A DNA stretch of 64,000 nucleotides from Bradysia coprophila (taxonomy: Eukaryota > Arthropoda > Insecta > Diptera > Sciaridae), in the NCBI RefSeq assembly GCF_014529535.1, contig NC_050737.1:5775883-5839882 (forward strand), written 5' to 3'. The position numbers were made by a program, and so were the translations under genes. Each line of letters opens with the position of its first letter. The stretch's first letter is position 1. The notes beneath the pieces were generated by a model, which was given only the letters and a program-made list of their open reading frames with translations, ran no database searches and had not been told where the DNA came from. Positions 49,231 to 61,460 of this stretch are shown here, in pieces.

Positions 49231-50329
49231 ATGCGTGAGGCTTTAATTGTCAGCTGTTGAAAATCGTGTAAAATATAGATGCAAATGTTGGTAAAAACCC
49301 CTGAGTCAATCATTATAAAGCAAAACACCCAAAATTTAAATTTTGTTTATAGATCAACAATTTTCATAATGACATTTAAATAAAACTCGATCTGTGTCTG
49401 TACACGCAAAAAAAACTATGATTGGATAGAGGAGCAGATCATACAATTATGGCTTGTGAGTTACGACTCCATAATTCTTACAAATAAAATAACAAGTGCG
49501 ATGCAAAGATTCATTGCGCTCATATTTACAGTGGGGTAAATTAATAATTTTTGCCTTTTTTATTCTCCAGAGTCTTTGTTGCAAATTAGACTGATTACAC
49601 TCGTGGAATGTTAGATGCAACGATTTCAATCCAACTCATTCCACGTGCGATATCGACGTTACCGTTTCATACAATTACGTTATGTAGAACGAATAGAATT
49701 ATTTGGATTGAAACTGTTGGATCGTAAGTACATTTATGCAACTCAGCCTCACAATGTTCGAAAGCTGCGAACTTTAGATGTCACTGTTTCATAAAAGGAA
49801 GGTGCAAAGTGTTTGATTAGGCACACGATGTGTATTGTAACAAATGACCTGCGGACTCGCGCTATAATTATACGTAAGTGCATAATATAGCATTTTGCAC
49901 TCGATGTCATAAATAACTACTTTTGTAAATCAACTGCACACACAAGTAAGAAGAGCTATGGTCGATGCATTTAGTTTTATCAAGCATTACGTGAAGTTCG
50001 ACATAATCGATCCAAACTTTGGGTATTGTTGTTCTTTGTGTGTATGATACATCTCGTGTTAAAAATTACTACGCAAGAAAAACGACCTTCCAAGTTTCCA
50101 CTTAAAATTTTATTTTTTCTCAACTCATTCCTTTGTTTGTGCAATCTGTTCAAATAAAATTTTGGAGATGTCTGTTCTGAATTTCACGAAAAAAATACTT
50201 GTATTTACTTACGAATAGCACGTTCCTTTATTTCTCGATGTAGATAACTGAAAGTAATCATTTTGTGGATAGACACTGTCGAATACAAACTTATAATAAT
50301 AAAGAAAAACAAAAAAAAAGATTATCAAA
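49231..50329. other. gap before the cysteine-rich gene
   Basis: A decayed MITE-like element lies at about 49736-49920, sharing TTTAGATG, TTTCATAAAA and TGCAAAGTGTTTGATTAGGC with the elements near 38.0 and 40.3 kb. The last bases before 50330 are the leader of the next gene; no clear TATA box was seen. Confidence 0.45.
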
Positions 50330-51084
50330 ATGAAGTTCGCAATAATCTTATTTGCGTTGGCTGTTCTCATGCAGGTACTAGAAACATATTTCCTACCTTG
50401 TTCACAGAACACTAGAGCTACATTTAGCATACCTTTTAGGTGAGTCATAATGTCGCAGCTCCATATGGTGGAGGCAACGCACAAAGACCACGCACAGAAC
50501 CAGCCATCATAGCCGATGTCCAATCACAACCAATTGTCGCTCCTGATTCCCAATCGCAGGTAATTGCCCCTCCAACGTGTGGATGTGGAAGTAAATGTAG
50601 CTGCGGTGCTAACGGGCCATCGGCTGACTGTACATGTAACAAGCCATGTCAATGTGGACAGCAAAAGCCTGCACCAACACCAATTGCCCCTCCAACGTGT
50701 GGATGCGGAAGAACATGTAGCTGCGGAGCTAACGGACCGTCGGCTGACTGCACTTGTAAAGGTACATGCCAATGTGGACAACAAAAACCTGAGCCAAAAC
50801 CAGTTGCCGCTCTGAGTTGTGGATGCGGAAGCAACTGTAGCTGCGGTGCTAACGGACCATCAGCCGACTGCAATTGTAAGGGGACGTGTCAATGTGGACA
50901 GCAACAGCCTGCACCAAAACCAGAATGCACATGTGGTGACAAATGTGCATGCGGTACAAGACCAGGAGCTAAAACCTGTGGATGCCAAAAACAAAATTCC
51001 GCTTCAGTAAATTCAAGTGCAATTGATCGTGCACTGGCTCAATTACGAGCAATTGTAGCATCGTTTCAGTCTAGGAATAGCTAA
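50330..51084 (+). CDS. secreted cysteine-rich protein of 40-residue repeats
   Basis: Two exons (50330-50374 and 50440-51084) join in phase to 229 residues. The first exon encodes MKFAIILFALAVLMQ, the hydrophobic core of a signal peptide that continues VSHNVAA across the junction. After a linker come three tandem 40-residue repeats, each with CGCG..CSCGANGPSADC, then C....CQCGQQ, and a fourth shortened repeat (ECTCGDKCACG). The CGC, CSC and CQC clusters look like metallothionein metal ligands, but a signal peptide makes an extracellular protein more likely, with either metal binding or disulphides. The tail SAIDRALAQLRAIVASFQS could be an amphipathic helix. The 120-bp DNA repeats are very similar, so the array is young. 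I do not recognise a named family. Confidence 0.82.
50566..50925 (+). repeat. three 120-bp tandem repeats inside the cysteine-rich gene
   Basis: The unit contains GTGGATG.GGAAG, TGTAGCTGCGG.GCTAACGG and CAATGTGGACA. It keeps frame and length exactly at 40 codons, with differences mainly at third positions and in the linker. Confidence 0.9.
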
Positions 51085-51164
51085 TTCCACTGAGTATGAT
51101 CACTTAAATCAAATAGATTTTTCGAAGTTTTTTTTCGAACTTATTTATCGAATTTTCTTTGTTA

Positions 51165-51170
51165 AATAAA
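51165..51170 (+). terminator. poly(A) signal of the cysteine-rich gene
   Basis: AATAAA about 80 bases after the stop codon, giving a short 3' UTR. Confidence 0.7.
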
Positions 51171-51970
51171 ATGTTTTTTGGTGAATTTGAGAGTGTGATG
51201 GCTTTATCTCGCGCTTCTTATGTTCTAAATATACTAATGTTTTGATTTTCATCGATATTGATACAAATAACTTCGTGCGCCTGACACAAGGGCCTTTTAT
51301 TTTACCTGTGATTAAGCTCATTCAGTGTATATTGAATTGATGATGTGGACACTTTTTGTTCAAAAATTGGTGTTTGTTTTTCGAATATGCATAAATCAAC
51401 AATTATCCGTTCAGAAAATTTTTTGACTTCCGATACGAGTCATCCCGTTGAGTCATTTTGCGCTTAAAAAGTCTACTCTCGATTTTTCGGAATAAATTAT
51501 TATTCGACTTAATTAAGTCTCAAAAGGTAAAAAAAAATATTTTTTCCATGTTCTTTCGTCAGAGCCAAGAAATTTAAGTCTCACGTTTAATGTCAGCGTT
51601 TTAATGAAATTTTTTCTCAAAACATTTAGCGGAGAAGTTATTTAAAGTACCATTGCCGTTATAATCTACATTTTTCAATATGCTTTATCGAAAAAACCAT
51701 TCGACAAGAATTTTTGAGTGAATGACTTTCCTATTGGAAACGAAATTATCGTAGATCTCTGCATTGTTTCATCTAAAATTCTAAAAACATTTGAAAATCT
51801 CACGATTTTTTTTTTGCTATCAATTCTCCACGCAGGTAACACCTAATGCGAAATATCACTAAATATTTCTACTAAGAAATTTTAGGCGGAATTTAAAATT
51901 ACTTTACAAGCTACATGCGTCGAAAACCGTATTTTTTCAAGCACTACTTTCGACGCCCTCAGCATGTAAA
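51171..51970. other. gene-free AT-rich stretch
   Basis: I see no gene or RNA. From 51905 the sequence is homologous, inverted, to about 57880-57940, so the element that follows probably extends this far left. Confidence 0.5.
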
Positions 51971-52086
51971 ATCCATTACATAACTCGGGATAAAAATGAA
52001 AAGTCTCGGCTTCGCCTCGGATCAACAAAATTCACACGAAAACTGTACTTTTCATCTTTTTATCCCTAGTTATGTAAAAAACTATT
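51971..52086. mobile_element. foldback element of the TTACATAACTC family, copy 2
   Basis: The arms (51971-52004 and 52047-52086) pair through TTACATAACTCGGGATAAAA. The apex has GGCTTCGCC. Copy 3 at 57741-57880 is in the opposite orientation. Confidence 0.75.
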
Positions 52087-52152
52087 ATCTACCTAGGTGA
52101 AATAATAGCAGTGAAAAAGTGCTATTATTTCGCCGTCGGTAGATAAAATAGC
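52081..52152. mobile_element. foldback element abutting copy 2
   Basis: The arms CTATTATCTACC, then GGTGAAATAATAGC (52081-52110) pair with 52120-52152, leaving a loop of about nine bases. The ends overlap those of its two neighbours. Confidence 0.7.
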
Positions 52153-52266
52153 GTATTCTCCTCTGTCCAAATATTTATTTAGACACTTGGGGTTATAACA
52201 TTCGCCTTCGGCTCATGCAACAACTCCCCAAGTGTCTAAATAAACATGTGGACAGAGGTGAATAAT
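52153..52266. mobile_element. third abutting foldback element
   Basis: The arms (52155-52192 and 52225-52264) pair through CCTCTGTCCA and TTTAGACACTTGGGG. The apex is GCCTTCGGC, like those of other foldbacks in this window. Confidence 0.72.
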
Positions 52267-55200
52267 CTACTATTGCTTTTGGTTTTTGGTTATGCAATAT
52301 ACCAATCTTTAGGTCAAGTCAATGATTTATCTCACAAAATCATCATGGCTCACATGGTTCAGCAACGCTCCCATTATCTCCTACCTACTGTGCAACTCTA
52401 AATCTGAATTAAGAAAATTTTTCAAATTTCAATGTGTTTCGCTTTTTTATAAAATTTAACATACAATTTGCAGTACCATCTAAGAAACATATGGCTTGGA
52501 TACACTGATTTAGCATCATTTTGATCCGTTTGCTTTAACTGCTACATTGGGTGTACATTATAATGTTACCTTTAGTCTCGTTGATGTTGATAAGCATGTA
52601 GAACACACCGAGCAACTGGACTTATTGAAACCTGCTCAGCAATTATAGGCACAGAATAGTATAGGTCCGATTTGCATTTAATTTGTTTGTGAATTTGATT
52701 TGATTATTTTCAATGAATTGCAATTAATGAAAACGAATTTTACAGATTACTCTACTATGTATAGAGAAATGGTAATACATTTTGAAAGCCCAACTTTGTT
52801 CATTGTATTTTCGTTGATTTTTTTTTCCTCTTTTTTAATCAATCAACATTCTAATTTAAATGCTGTAACACGCTAAAAAATAATTTAATTCATTGGTACA
52901 ATAAATATTATCTGGCTTATTGCATGCGTGTTCCATGTATCAATGTAATTTTCAGTGTTTGGTCCGCTACAGGTAGCAGAATGTCCTCACATATTTGACA
53001 AAGACGCAAATTGTATTTTACAAGCTGGAAAAAGCTAAAGAAAACGTATCCCACAATTTTAAAAAGTCTCGAGTCGAGATTGGAATAGGTAGAAATTTTC
53101 AATGGATGCCGAAGATGTGTGAAATTATACATTTTAATGCATCAATTTTGAAAGAGCTGAAAGAAACAATAGACAAATTTCCACACGAACTATGATTCAG
53201 GGCCGAACTGACTCGAAAATGTCCATCAGGTGTTGTATGAAGAAAATTTGTAAAAGCCTTTCATTGCCCTCCATCGCCCTAGTGTCCATTGGGCCAAACG
53301 GGTCCTGAATATCATCAACCTTAAACGCGTTAAAATGTGGTGAAAACACCAGAGACGGTTGTCCACGTTTCGTCTCGTCACTCCACTCCAAACGTACGGC
53401 AAATCGCAGATTTTTTTTTATTTTCTAGCCTGATGTAGTCTAACTATCAGAAAATTTTAGCACCACACTTGTGCAAAGCAAACGGTCGGTTGTTTGTACC
53501 GAAACCATATTGCCGAGATAAACAGCTTTGCATGGAGAAAAGCGAAGCTTTTTTGTAGCTGTCACAATGTCACGGTATGAAATGATTTAACTCTACAGCG
53601 TTCCATCATGGAATAAGTCGTATACATGTGTGTACATTTGAACAGCGGTTTAGTCATTCTCGTCAAAAGTGTTTTGGAAATTATCCTGTTCTCGTATTCA
53701 TTTATGGATATTCACGTAGTATATGTACGATGTGTATTTTGTATGGTACAAATTCTGTTCTCTTTTTACTTTAATTTTACCATTGAATTGCCGAATGGAA
53801 CTCTCTACAGAATTATCTACTTTATGGGATATAAATGCAAATTACAAATGTTTGTTTTATTAATTGATGCAAATATTTACTGTTCCAGCATATCTATGTT
53901 ATAGGAGTGTTGGCATTGTGTTACGAAATCATGTAGGATCCTTCCGGAAGACGAATCAGCAGTTGAACGAATAAATGAGTAAATTATGATGTGTTTGACC
54001 AATATAAAGAAAAACAATTGTGATCACATTGCAAACTCTTAGTACTACAGGCATCAGTCATTCAGGGCGCATAGCATTTTATATTTTTATTTAAAGGACT
54101 GTACAAAACTATCTTCTAACAGTTGCTTTGGTACGAGTTCTCGATAGTTACAACTTTTCGATAGTAACAAATTCTTCAGACTGTGCGAAACTTAAGTGGA
54201 CGAATAAATTGTGCATCTGCACTTTTGGATATACAGGATTATTGTTGTAGTCAGCAACATATTTGACTCTAATAGTCATCGATGTTTCCAGTCAACAAAG
54301 TGTTTCGAGGTTATGATATTTTGGCACAAAATTTTAAAATCTCTTAGTGAATTCAAATTTTACGCCAAAATATCATAGACTGGAAAGAACTTAATCGACT
54401 GGCAACTTCATTAAAGATGAACAATGTTCACTGAACACACTGTAATCTACTCCTGGCCAACGAACTGTCTAGTGATTCATGTGATATATGATAATTACCT
54501 TGCAGCGCTTGAATATACTTTCGCCGCTCAATAAACTTCACGATAATCAATGAAGCATTATTATGGTTGCTACAAAGACACGACGTAACTTTCCTGTTAA
54601 TTATAAAATGCTCGCTTCCAAAATGCTCAGTGAACTGTCGATTCCTATATGATTAGGTCAACGTTCTCGCAAAAACTAATCCGACTCGACTGAAAATTTT
54701 GTTTTCTTTCCGCATCAAAATGATGAAAACACTGTGACAGGACGACATACTGTCTGGCAAAGTTTCCTCTTACAGAACTGTAATTATGATTGATCATATT
54801 ATTTTCTGGTTGACGGTTTCGTATAGTGTAGTATATTAATACGCGTTCCGTTTGACTCTCAAACAAATATGATGAGGTAATGTTATCTTCTTTATCTTTT
54901 CATCTTGCGAGTAAATCCGTTGTAGGGTACTGGAGGGTTGGAACGAAAAGATTTAATTAAAAATGAAATGTCTTCATTTTGATGAGTGTACGGTTTTGAA
55001 CGACGACGCTATTTGCATCTTAAGCCGTACTTGAGATACAAAATTAAAATGAAAAAGGATGAATCAGCATTAAGTAACGAGTATATGATAATTCTTTGTC
55101 CTATAAACGAATTTAATGTGGAAAAAAATGTAGGTAGGTATGTTATAACATGCCTCGATCTACTATTTATTTTGCATTCAACATTCATAGCTACAAAAAT

Positions 55201-57740
55201 ATGCGGTTCTTTCCATATAGAAGTGACGGTTATAATGGGAATGTAATCGGTTTCGACAAAATCCATACTTTTTTCTATCATTGCTATCGATATTCAATAG
55301 TAAGACTTATCGCGTCTTCAAAATATCTTGGAAATATGTCGTAGACCTAACTTACAGATTAAATATTATTCCGATTAATGTGCGATTACAACGAACAATT
55401 AAAAGTCTGTTAGATCAAACTTGTCTTTGCAATACTTTCGATAAACTTCGAAAGTGACATTAAAACAAAGAAAAGTTTTATCGAAGCAGATTTACATTTG
55501 CTCGTGTGTATTCAGCTTGGATGGATAGAATCGAAAATTTTCAAATTCTCCCATGCTTACGAAAAAACCGGAAATGGCAACTGTGAGGTAATTAAAGTGG
55601 TACAGAATACAGACAATTGCATATATATATTTATTCAGAATTTTTTCACATGAATGTTATTAGTAGCTGTCGTCACGGTAAGAGGCCATTCACAAATAAT
55701 TGCTCATATTTATCTCTCATTTTCCAAATGTTCCGTACATTTTTGCATAGTTAGTTGAGAAACAGGCGAGAAACAACTCCAGTAAATTCATGTCTAAATT
55801 TCACGGGCGTCCCGTCCCCTGTACGAACAAAGTTAATTCTAAGTTCTGTCAAAAACATAAGAAAAATTAAAATTTTAAGTCTAAGCATAGCACTGCTACT
55901 AGCTAGCTCGAGCACTCATTCTATCAACGTCAAAATAGCCTCCAAATCTCAAAGATGTATGCGTGTACTATTGCATGTGTGTGGGTTTTTATTCACACTA
56001 ACAAATCGTGACTCCTGTCTTTACGAAAGAAATGCAACGCCTATTAAGATAGCGTTAGCCTCCGAATATTTCTCATGTTCATGCTAGTAGCAGGGCTGTG
56101 GTCAACACAGCGAAAGAGATTCATCAATAAGCTGCTACGGAATAAGCTACTGCTAGGTGCTTTTATAAAACGGGACAATTCGTAATCGATCGAATATAGC
56201 AGCTCAGTAATGAATATTGATAATCTTTGCTGATTTTATTTTAGTATTTGTAAAACGGGTGTATAATGTGGATTCCTGAACTTTTCCAATCCAATTAAAC
56301 AAAACCAATTATTTAAAAGCAACGTCAATACAGTTTTTGGATAACCTCATAACGTATAGTAGATCCATATCCTTTATTCATGAAAGAATTTCAACTTGTG
56401 CGCGTCCTCAACATCGTCATAACATAAATGTTGTCTGTTTATGTTCTTACTTTTACGAAATATGAACTGTAAAAAATGTCTAAGACACACATCATGTAAA
56501 GGTACAATGTGATCATCTAAAAGGAGTAAGTATATTTTCACTCTGCAGCACAACGAGCACAACGCTATCAAGAAAATGGCAAGTAGGTATTGAATAAGTG
56601 GATGCCAGATAATGTTGGAAAATGTTATAAATTTATTCTTGCTCTACGAAAATTTTCTCGGAAAATGTTGCATTTTCTTTGCATAACTTCATTATTCATT
56701 TATTCATTCAGTTGAAAGTTCTCTCTTAAAAAATTTGCGAGAAAAAAAATCTCATTTCATTATGGGTCGTTGTGTCGTACTCAAGTGCTATTATGTCGAA
56801 CTATTTTTTTTCAAAAGAAATGCACACATAAATGGCTGCTGCAAATGAAATAATGACACATATGCAAAAAAAAAGAGAAATAAAGGGAAGAAAGAAAAAT
56901 GCAACGACCGCGAACAAGTATACATTTATAATAGAGTTGAGTTACATAAAAGAATTAGCAAGTTTTAATATGCTAGAACGAAAATCAATCTTTTTTCATT
57001 TTTTTAAATTCAAACGGAATATCAGTTTCAGATGTTGCAATGTTGAATGTTTTGTAATTTATCAAATTGCGGATTTATCCACTCAGATGTTGTTGGAAAA
57101 ACGTTCCACCCAAATTACACGAAAATGTCAAGGGTTTTTAAGTGTCGACTCAATTCGATACATTACACACAAACATAAAATTGATGTTATTTGATATTTC
57201 CAGCAATGAATTGCTTGGATGAGAGACAAGACGATGCCATCTTGTGATTCTGGTGGATTAGTTTTACTACTGTCCACAATATCAATGATGCAGATAATCC
57301 TTTAAGGAGTTTTTAGAATTAACTGACTGAAATTGGACTTATTTTTTGACCTACTCTCTATATTACACGGCTATTTTGGGTGAGCAATGATGTTAGCAGG
57401 CAGTTTAAGACTGGAAAGTGCATTCGTTACAAAAATTGGTCCAAAAAATTCATGTTATCGATCGGGTCAAGCTGAAAACCCAACAACAATAGTATAACTG
57501 CATTACGTATCTTCTGTATCTCTATTGGTTTGGAAATTGCTGTAATCGACTGCAATTACCCGTTAGTTATTAGCTTTTTAGTTTGGGTTTATCACAAATT
57601 TTGAGAAAATGTTGCCCTTTCTTTACGGCGAAAATTAATCTATCGAACGTCTGCTTCTTGTGCGGTAACAGCCTCTCCTTCTAGCACATTTATTAGAGAA
57701 GTATTTAGTGTTGTATCGTAATTAAATCATGAGTATTTAA
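52267..57740. other. gene-free stretch
   Basis: No supportable gene. Two open frames of 60-66 codons sit next to each other at 52995-53195 (+) and 53197-53391 (-); the - strand one (with LVFSPHFNAFKVDDIQDPFG) has some coding look but no recognised family. A small foldback with arms TTATGATATTTTGGC and GCCAAAATATCATA lies at 54311-54377. Other open frames appear to be chance. Confidence 0.5.
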
Positions 57741-57880
57741 GTAACATGATAAACAGGGATAAAAAGATGAAAAGTTTTCGTGTGAATTTTGTTGATCCGA
57801 GGCGTAGCCGAGTTCAATAAACACACGGAAACAAGACTTTTCATTTTTATCCCGAGTTATGTAATGGATTTTACATGATG
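57741..57880. mobile_element. foldback element of the TTACATAACTC family, copy 3
   Basis: It has arms with GGGATAAAAAGATGAAAAG and its complement, apex GAGGCGTAGCCG, and right end TTATGTAATGGATTTTACAT. It is homologous, inverted, to copy 2 near 52.0 kb, including about 60 bases beyond the hairpin. Confidence 0.75.
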
Positions 57881-60520
57881 AAGACGTCAAAAGAAGTGAA
57901 AAAGTACGATTTTCGACGCATGTAGCATGTAAAGTTCACTTTCCATCAATGTTTGTGACTGTGAAATAGTAGATTACGTTGGATGCTGCGGAAGTCATTC
58001 ATTGGAGGTTCAATTTTGCGATACGAGTCGAGCTCACGTGTGTGTATTTAAGCAACAAGCTTGGAAAACAGTAATTTTGACAAGTGTAGAGTGTCTTTAC
58101 ACGAGTCAAAATAACAGTGTCCAAGCGAGTTACTTAAAACACACAAGTGAGTTCGCGAGTCTCATAAATTGTCCCGAATTAATTAATTACTTCCAGCATC
58201 CGACTTAGTTTATTTTAAAAGTGTTTGAAAATGTAGCGAACAAAGTTATTCTAAGTTCTTCAAACTCTGAAAAGTGTCAGAAGCTTTCAAAAATTAAAGT
58301 TTTCGTATTTTTCGTTGAATTTAATTTCAAATAATAAGCCAGTGCCGCGAGAGATAAAGTAGTGAGTAGCAATCAGCAACAGTCATTTAAAGAAGCAACT
58401 GCTCTTCCACCTGATCTACTTTAAATGTTTGTAAATTGTGAAAATGGCTTGAAATTCACAAAAAAAAAACTTTTTCCATTAAGAATTCAAAATGAAACCG
58501 AACTGAAAATTTGCTTTAAATGGTGATTATTTACACAGTAAAGCGACCCTGTTTAGCATTCGTAATGAGCGCATAAAATACACATAATATCCTCTTAGTG
58601 GACAGTACATTATAGTCGCATTACAGCGCCATACAAAAAATAAAATAAAATGGAAACCAAACAAACTGAACGAATCTAATTTCAGTATGCAAATCATTAA
58701 AACAATATCCTGAAAATTATCAATTTATTCCATTTTATTTGATTCAACTTTTTTTTTTTGTTGCGGTGGATTTGGAATGGGTATGCTCGGAACATATAAT
58801 TTATTACACTTTTTTTTGTCAATCACGTAGAATTTTTGCCATTGAACATAAGGGCGGCCAATAAATTTCCGGTCAATGGGTTTTTTATGCGTTTCAACAA
58901 ATTGAATCGAATTTTTATATGAAATGCCTTTTATGTATGTTGTGCCTCATCTTCTTCCTTTTTTTTAACATGCTTCCGGAATGAAATGAGACCACAAAAG
59001 TTATATGTGCGCTGTTTTTGAAGTGATGAAATTTCGGTTGTTTTTGTGCTTTCGTATGCGGTGGCGTAAAGGAAAATATTACGGTTTACGGTTGAATCAA
59101 ATGTCTTTTAAATGATATCGATTATTTTCATTTGGATATCCGCACGGATTTAACATAAAGTCAGTTTATTTGTGCAGAATGCGGGAGAGGAAATTCATTG
59201 GATTTTGAATTGTAAATGAAATGTGTCAGTTAGGGTAGCAAAAAAAATGAACTCGACAGTTGTGACCCCAAAAAATCTTAAAAAAATCGTAATAAGCTCG
59301 ACAGAGCTCGACGAGGTTCAATTCGAGAACCGAGTTTTCAAATGACTCCATTCAATGCTTATAATAATGCTTCTGACGTGTTAACAAAAAACAATGTCAT
59401 GTCAACAAACTTGTGTGTGTTGAGTGTTTCTTGGATCTAGCGGCGTTGTATTGACGAAAGAAAACGAGGATTTTCCTAGTACTAAAATTACCTACGTCGC
59501 GTCGTTCTTATGGTTTCATTGAATTTTTTTGGGGTGTTTGTTAAGCGGGCTCATATCTGATTTTTGCAAAAAATTCTACAAAAAGAAGCGTACACTAAAT
59601 CAATTTTCCATTTTATTACAATGTATTTAGCCGTTCTGGAATTGGGGTCAAGCAAATGCCTGTATTCAACACTTATTTAATTGCAAAATACTTACTACGT
59701 CATCAATCAATTGTGAGTATATTCGTCTATATCTCGTCTATATTACGTTACACACGTATACGATATTTCAGTAAAGGAACGAACGAAAGGATGGAAACGA
59801 GATTGCTTATTAAATTTGAGATATTGCATAAATATTTCATAAGACGACGTAAAAATCGATCTGAATCTCGCGATTCATCTTGCACAAGTTGAATGTAGAG
59901 TTTAATAATTAGATGAATAATGTTGTGTTTACAAACTCGGTTTTTTTTGGGAACATGAGAGAGATCTGTGGCAGCATAATGTTGGAAAAATCAATCATCA
60001 GTAATTAATTTACAAGACACAACGGATAATGCGAAAATCAATCACTTTAAGACTATGAAATTGTTAATAACATCCACCGAATGTTAGGTCCTTTTTTCAA
60101 TATTGTGTTGGATGTTCGGAAGGAAGATAAAATTCGGTCATTTAAAGTGCTGCCACACAGAATTTAGTAAGAGGACACTTACCCTGAGAAATTGGAGAGA
60201 GAGAGACTTCTTTAAAGAGCAATTGCATTCGAATAGTAAATGGCAGAAATTTCATCGTCGTGTTTAATGGTTTTCAAAAGAAGAGAAAGAACCACTCTTA
60301 CCTTGTTGATAAAATTTCTATCCGTTATTTAACCGTGGTATACAGCCGCTGTATTACAGCGGCTCCATACAAAGGTCTCACGCCAGTTCATTCCACACTG
60401 AACACTGTCAACTTGTCATGTGAAACTTATTGCCTGCACTATGTATGGAATATATGATGAATTAAATTGAAATATGTGAAATGTGAAACTTTATCTGTGG
60501 TCACTATTAGGCTAAATGAT
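57881..60520. other. gene-free AT-rich stretch
   Basis: No gene, RNA or clear repeat was found apart from homopolymer runs and a small palindrome CAGCCGCTGTATTACAGCGG at about 60344. Confidence 0.5.
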
Positions 60521-61460
60521 AGTGATTATCGATAATTATCAATTATCGATAATTATCGACTTTTTTTATCGAAAATTATCAAAAAGATATCGATAATAGA
60601 AAATTATTGATATTTTGATCAAGATATCAAGATATCGATAATTCGATATATCGATATTTCGGTCCGAAATTCTAATATTTATCGATATATTCCGATAAAT
60701 CGGTGGCATGTTCTTTTGTAACATTTTCGTGCATGGCAATTTTTCAATACAAAATAAAGATATTTTAAACATTGGAAATGATTTAAAAACTGTTTCTAAA
60801 TGATAAATAAAGATGAATCTTCATATTCATATTAAGACAAAAAAAATATAAAGTATTATGAAAAATTTGTAAAATTGGTATGCAGTCATCGACGGCAAAG
60901 GTGTTTCTTATGGTATCGTAACAAAATGTGAATCATTAGTTGATTTAAAATAAGAATAAGTGCAAACTTCATTTTAATCACGTATTAACTTAAATTTGAT
61001 TGTAAAATAAGTATAAAATAACTAAAAATATCACGTTCCGAACGTTTCATCAGTAAAAAAATCCAAAATACCATACAGATAGGCAAAAGTTTTCGAACAC
61101 AACGCTACTAAAGTGCATTATTGGTATACAAATAGCGCTTTGTGCGCTGTGTTACATTAAAAACAAGGATTTATGACACCAAATACGTTATCAACCAAAA
61201 ACCGTACTACTTTCTGTAAAATACCGGTAACAAACAAAAAGTGTTACGGATACATTTTTGTAAGTTCTCACTGAGCGTGGAACTGCCCGGTTATATTATC
61301 ATTAAATTTTCAGATAAATATCAAAATATCGATATTTTTGATAATTATCGAATTTCGATATATTGAATATTATCGATAATTATTAAATTATCTAAACGAT
61401 ATGATTAATCGATTACCGATAATTTCTTTCGATTGATATTATCGATAATTTTGAAGGTCT
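60521..61460. mobile_element. TATCGATA-rich element, possibly a MITE
   Basis: Both ends (60521-60700 and 61312-61455) are packed with TATCGATA and TTATCGATAATTATC, at least nine TATCGATA in all, while the middle is ordinary AT-rich DNA. The arrangement suggests subterminal repeats of a transposable element. Exact ends and target duplication were not established. Confidence 0.5.

Noticed and set aside
55755-56087. 110-codon + strand open frame with a hydrophobic stretch
   Set aside because: Its composition is that of random AT-rich DNA, and there is no splice or signal-peptide context.
56832-57194. 120-codon + strand open frame
   Set aside because: It is lysine- and phenylalanine-rich as expected from A/T runs, with no domain or splice partner.
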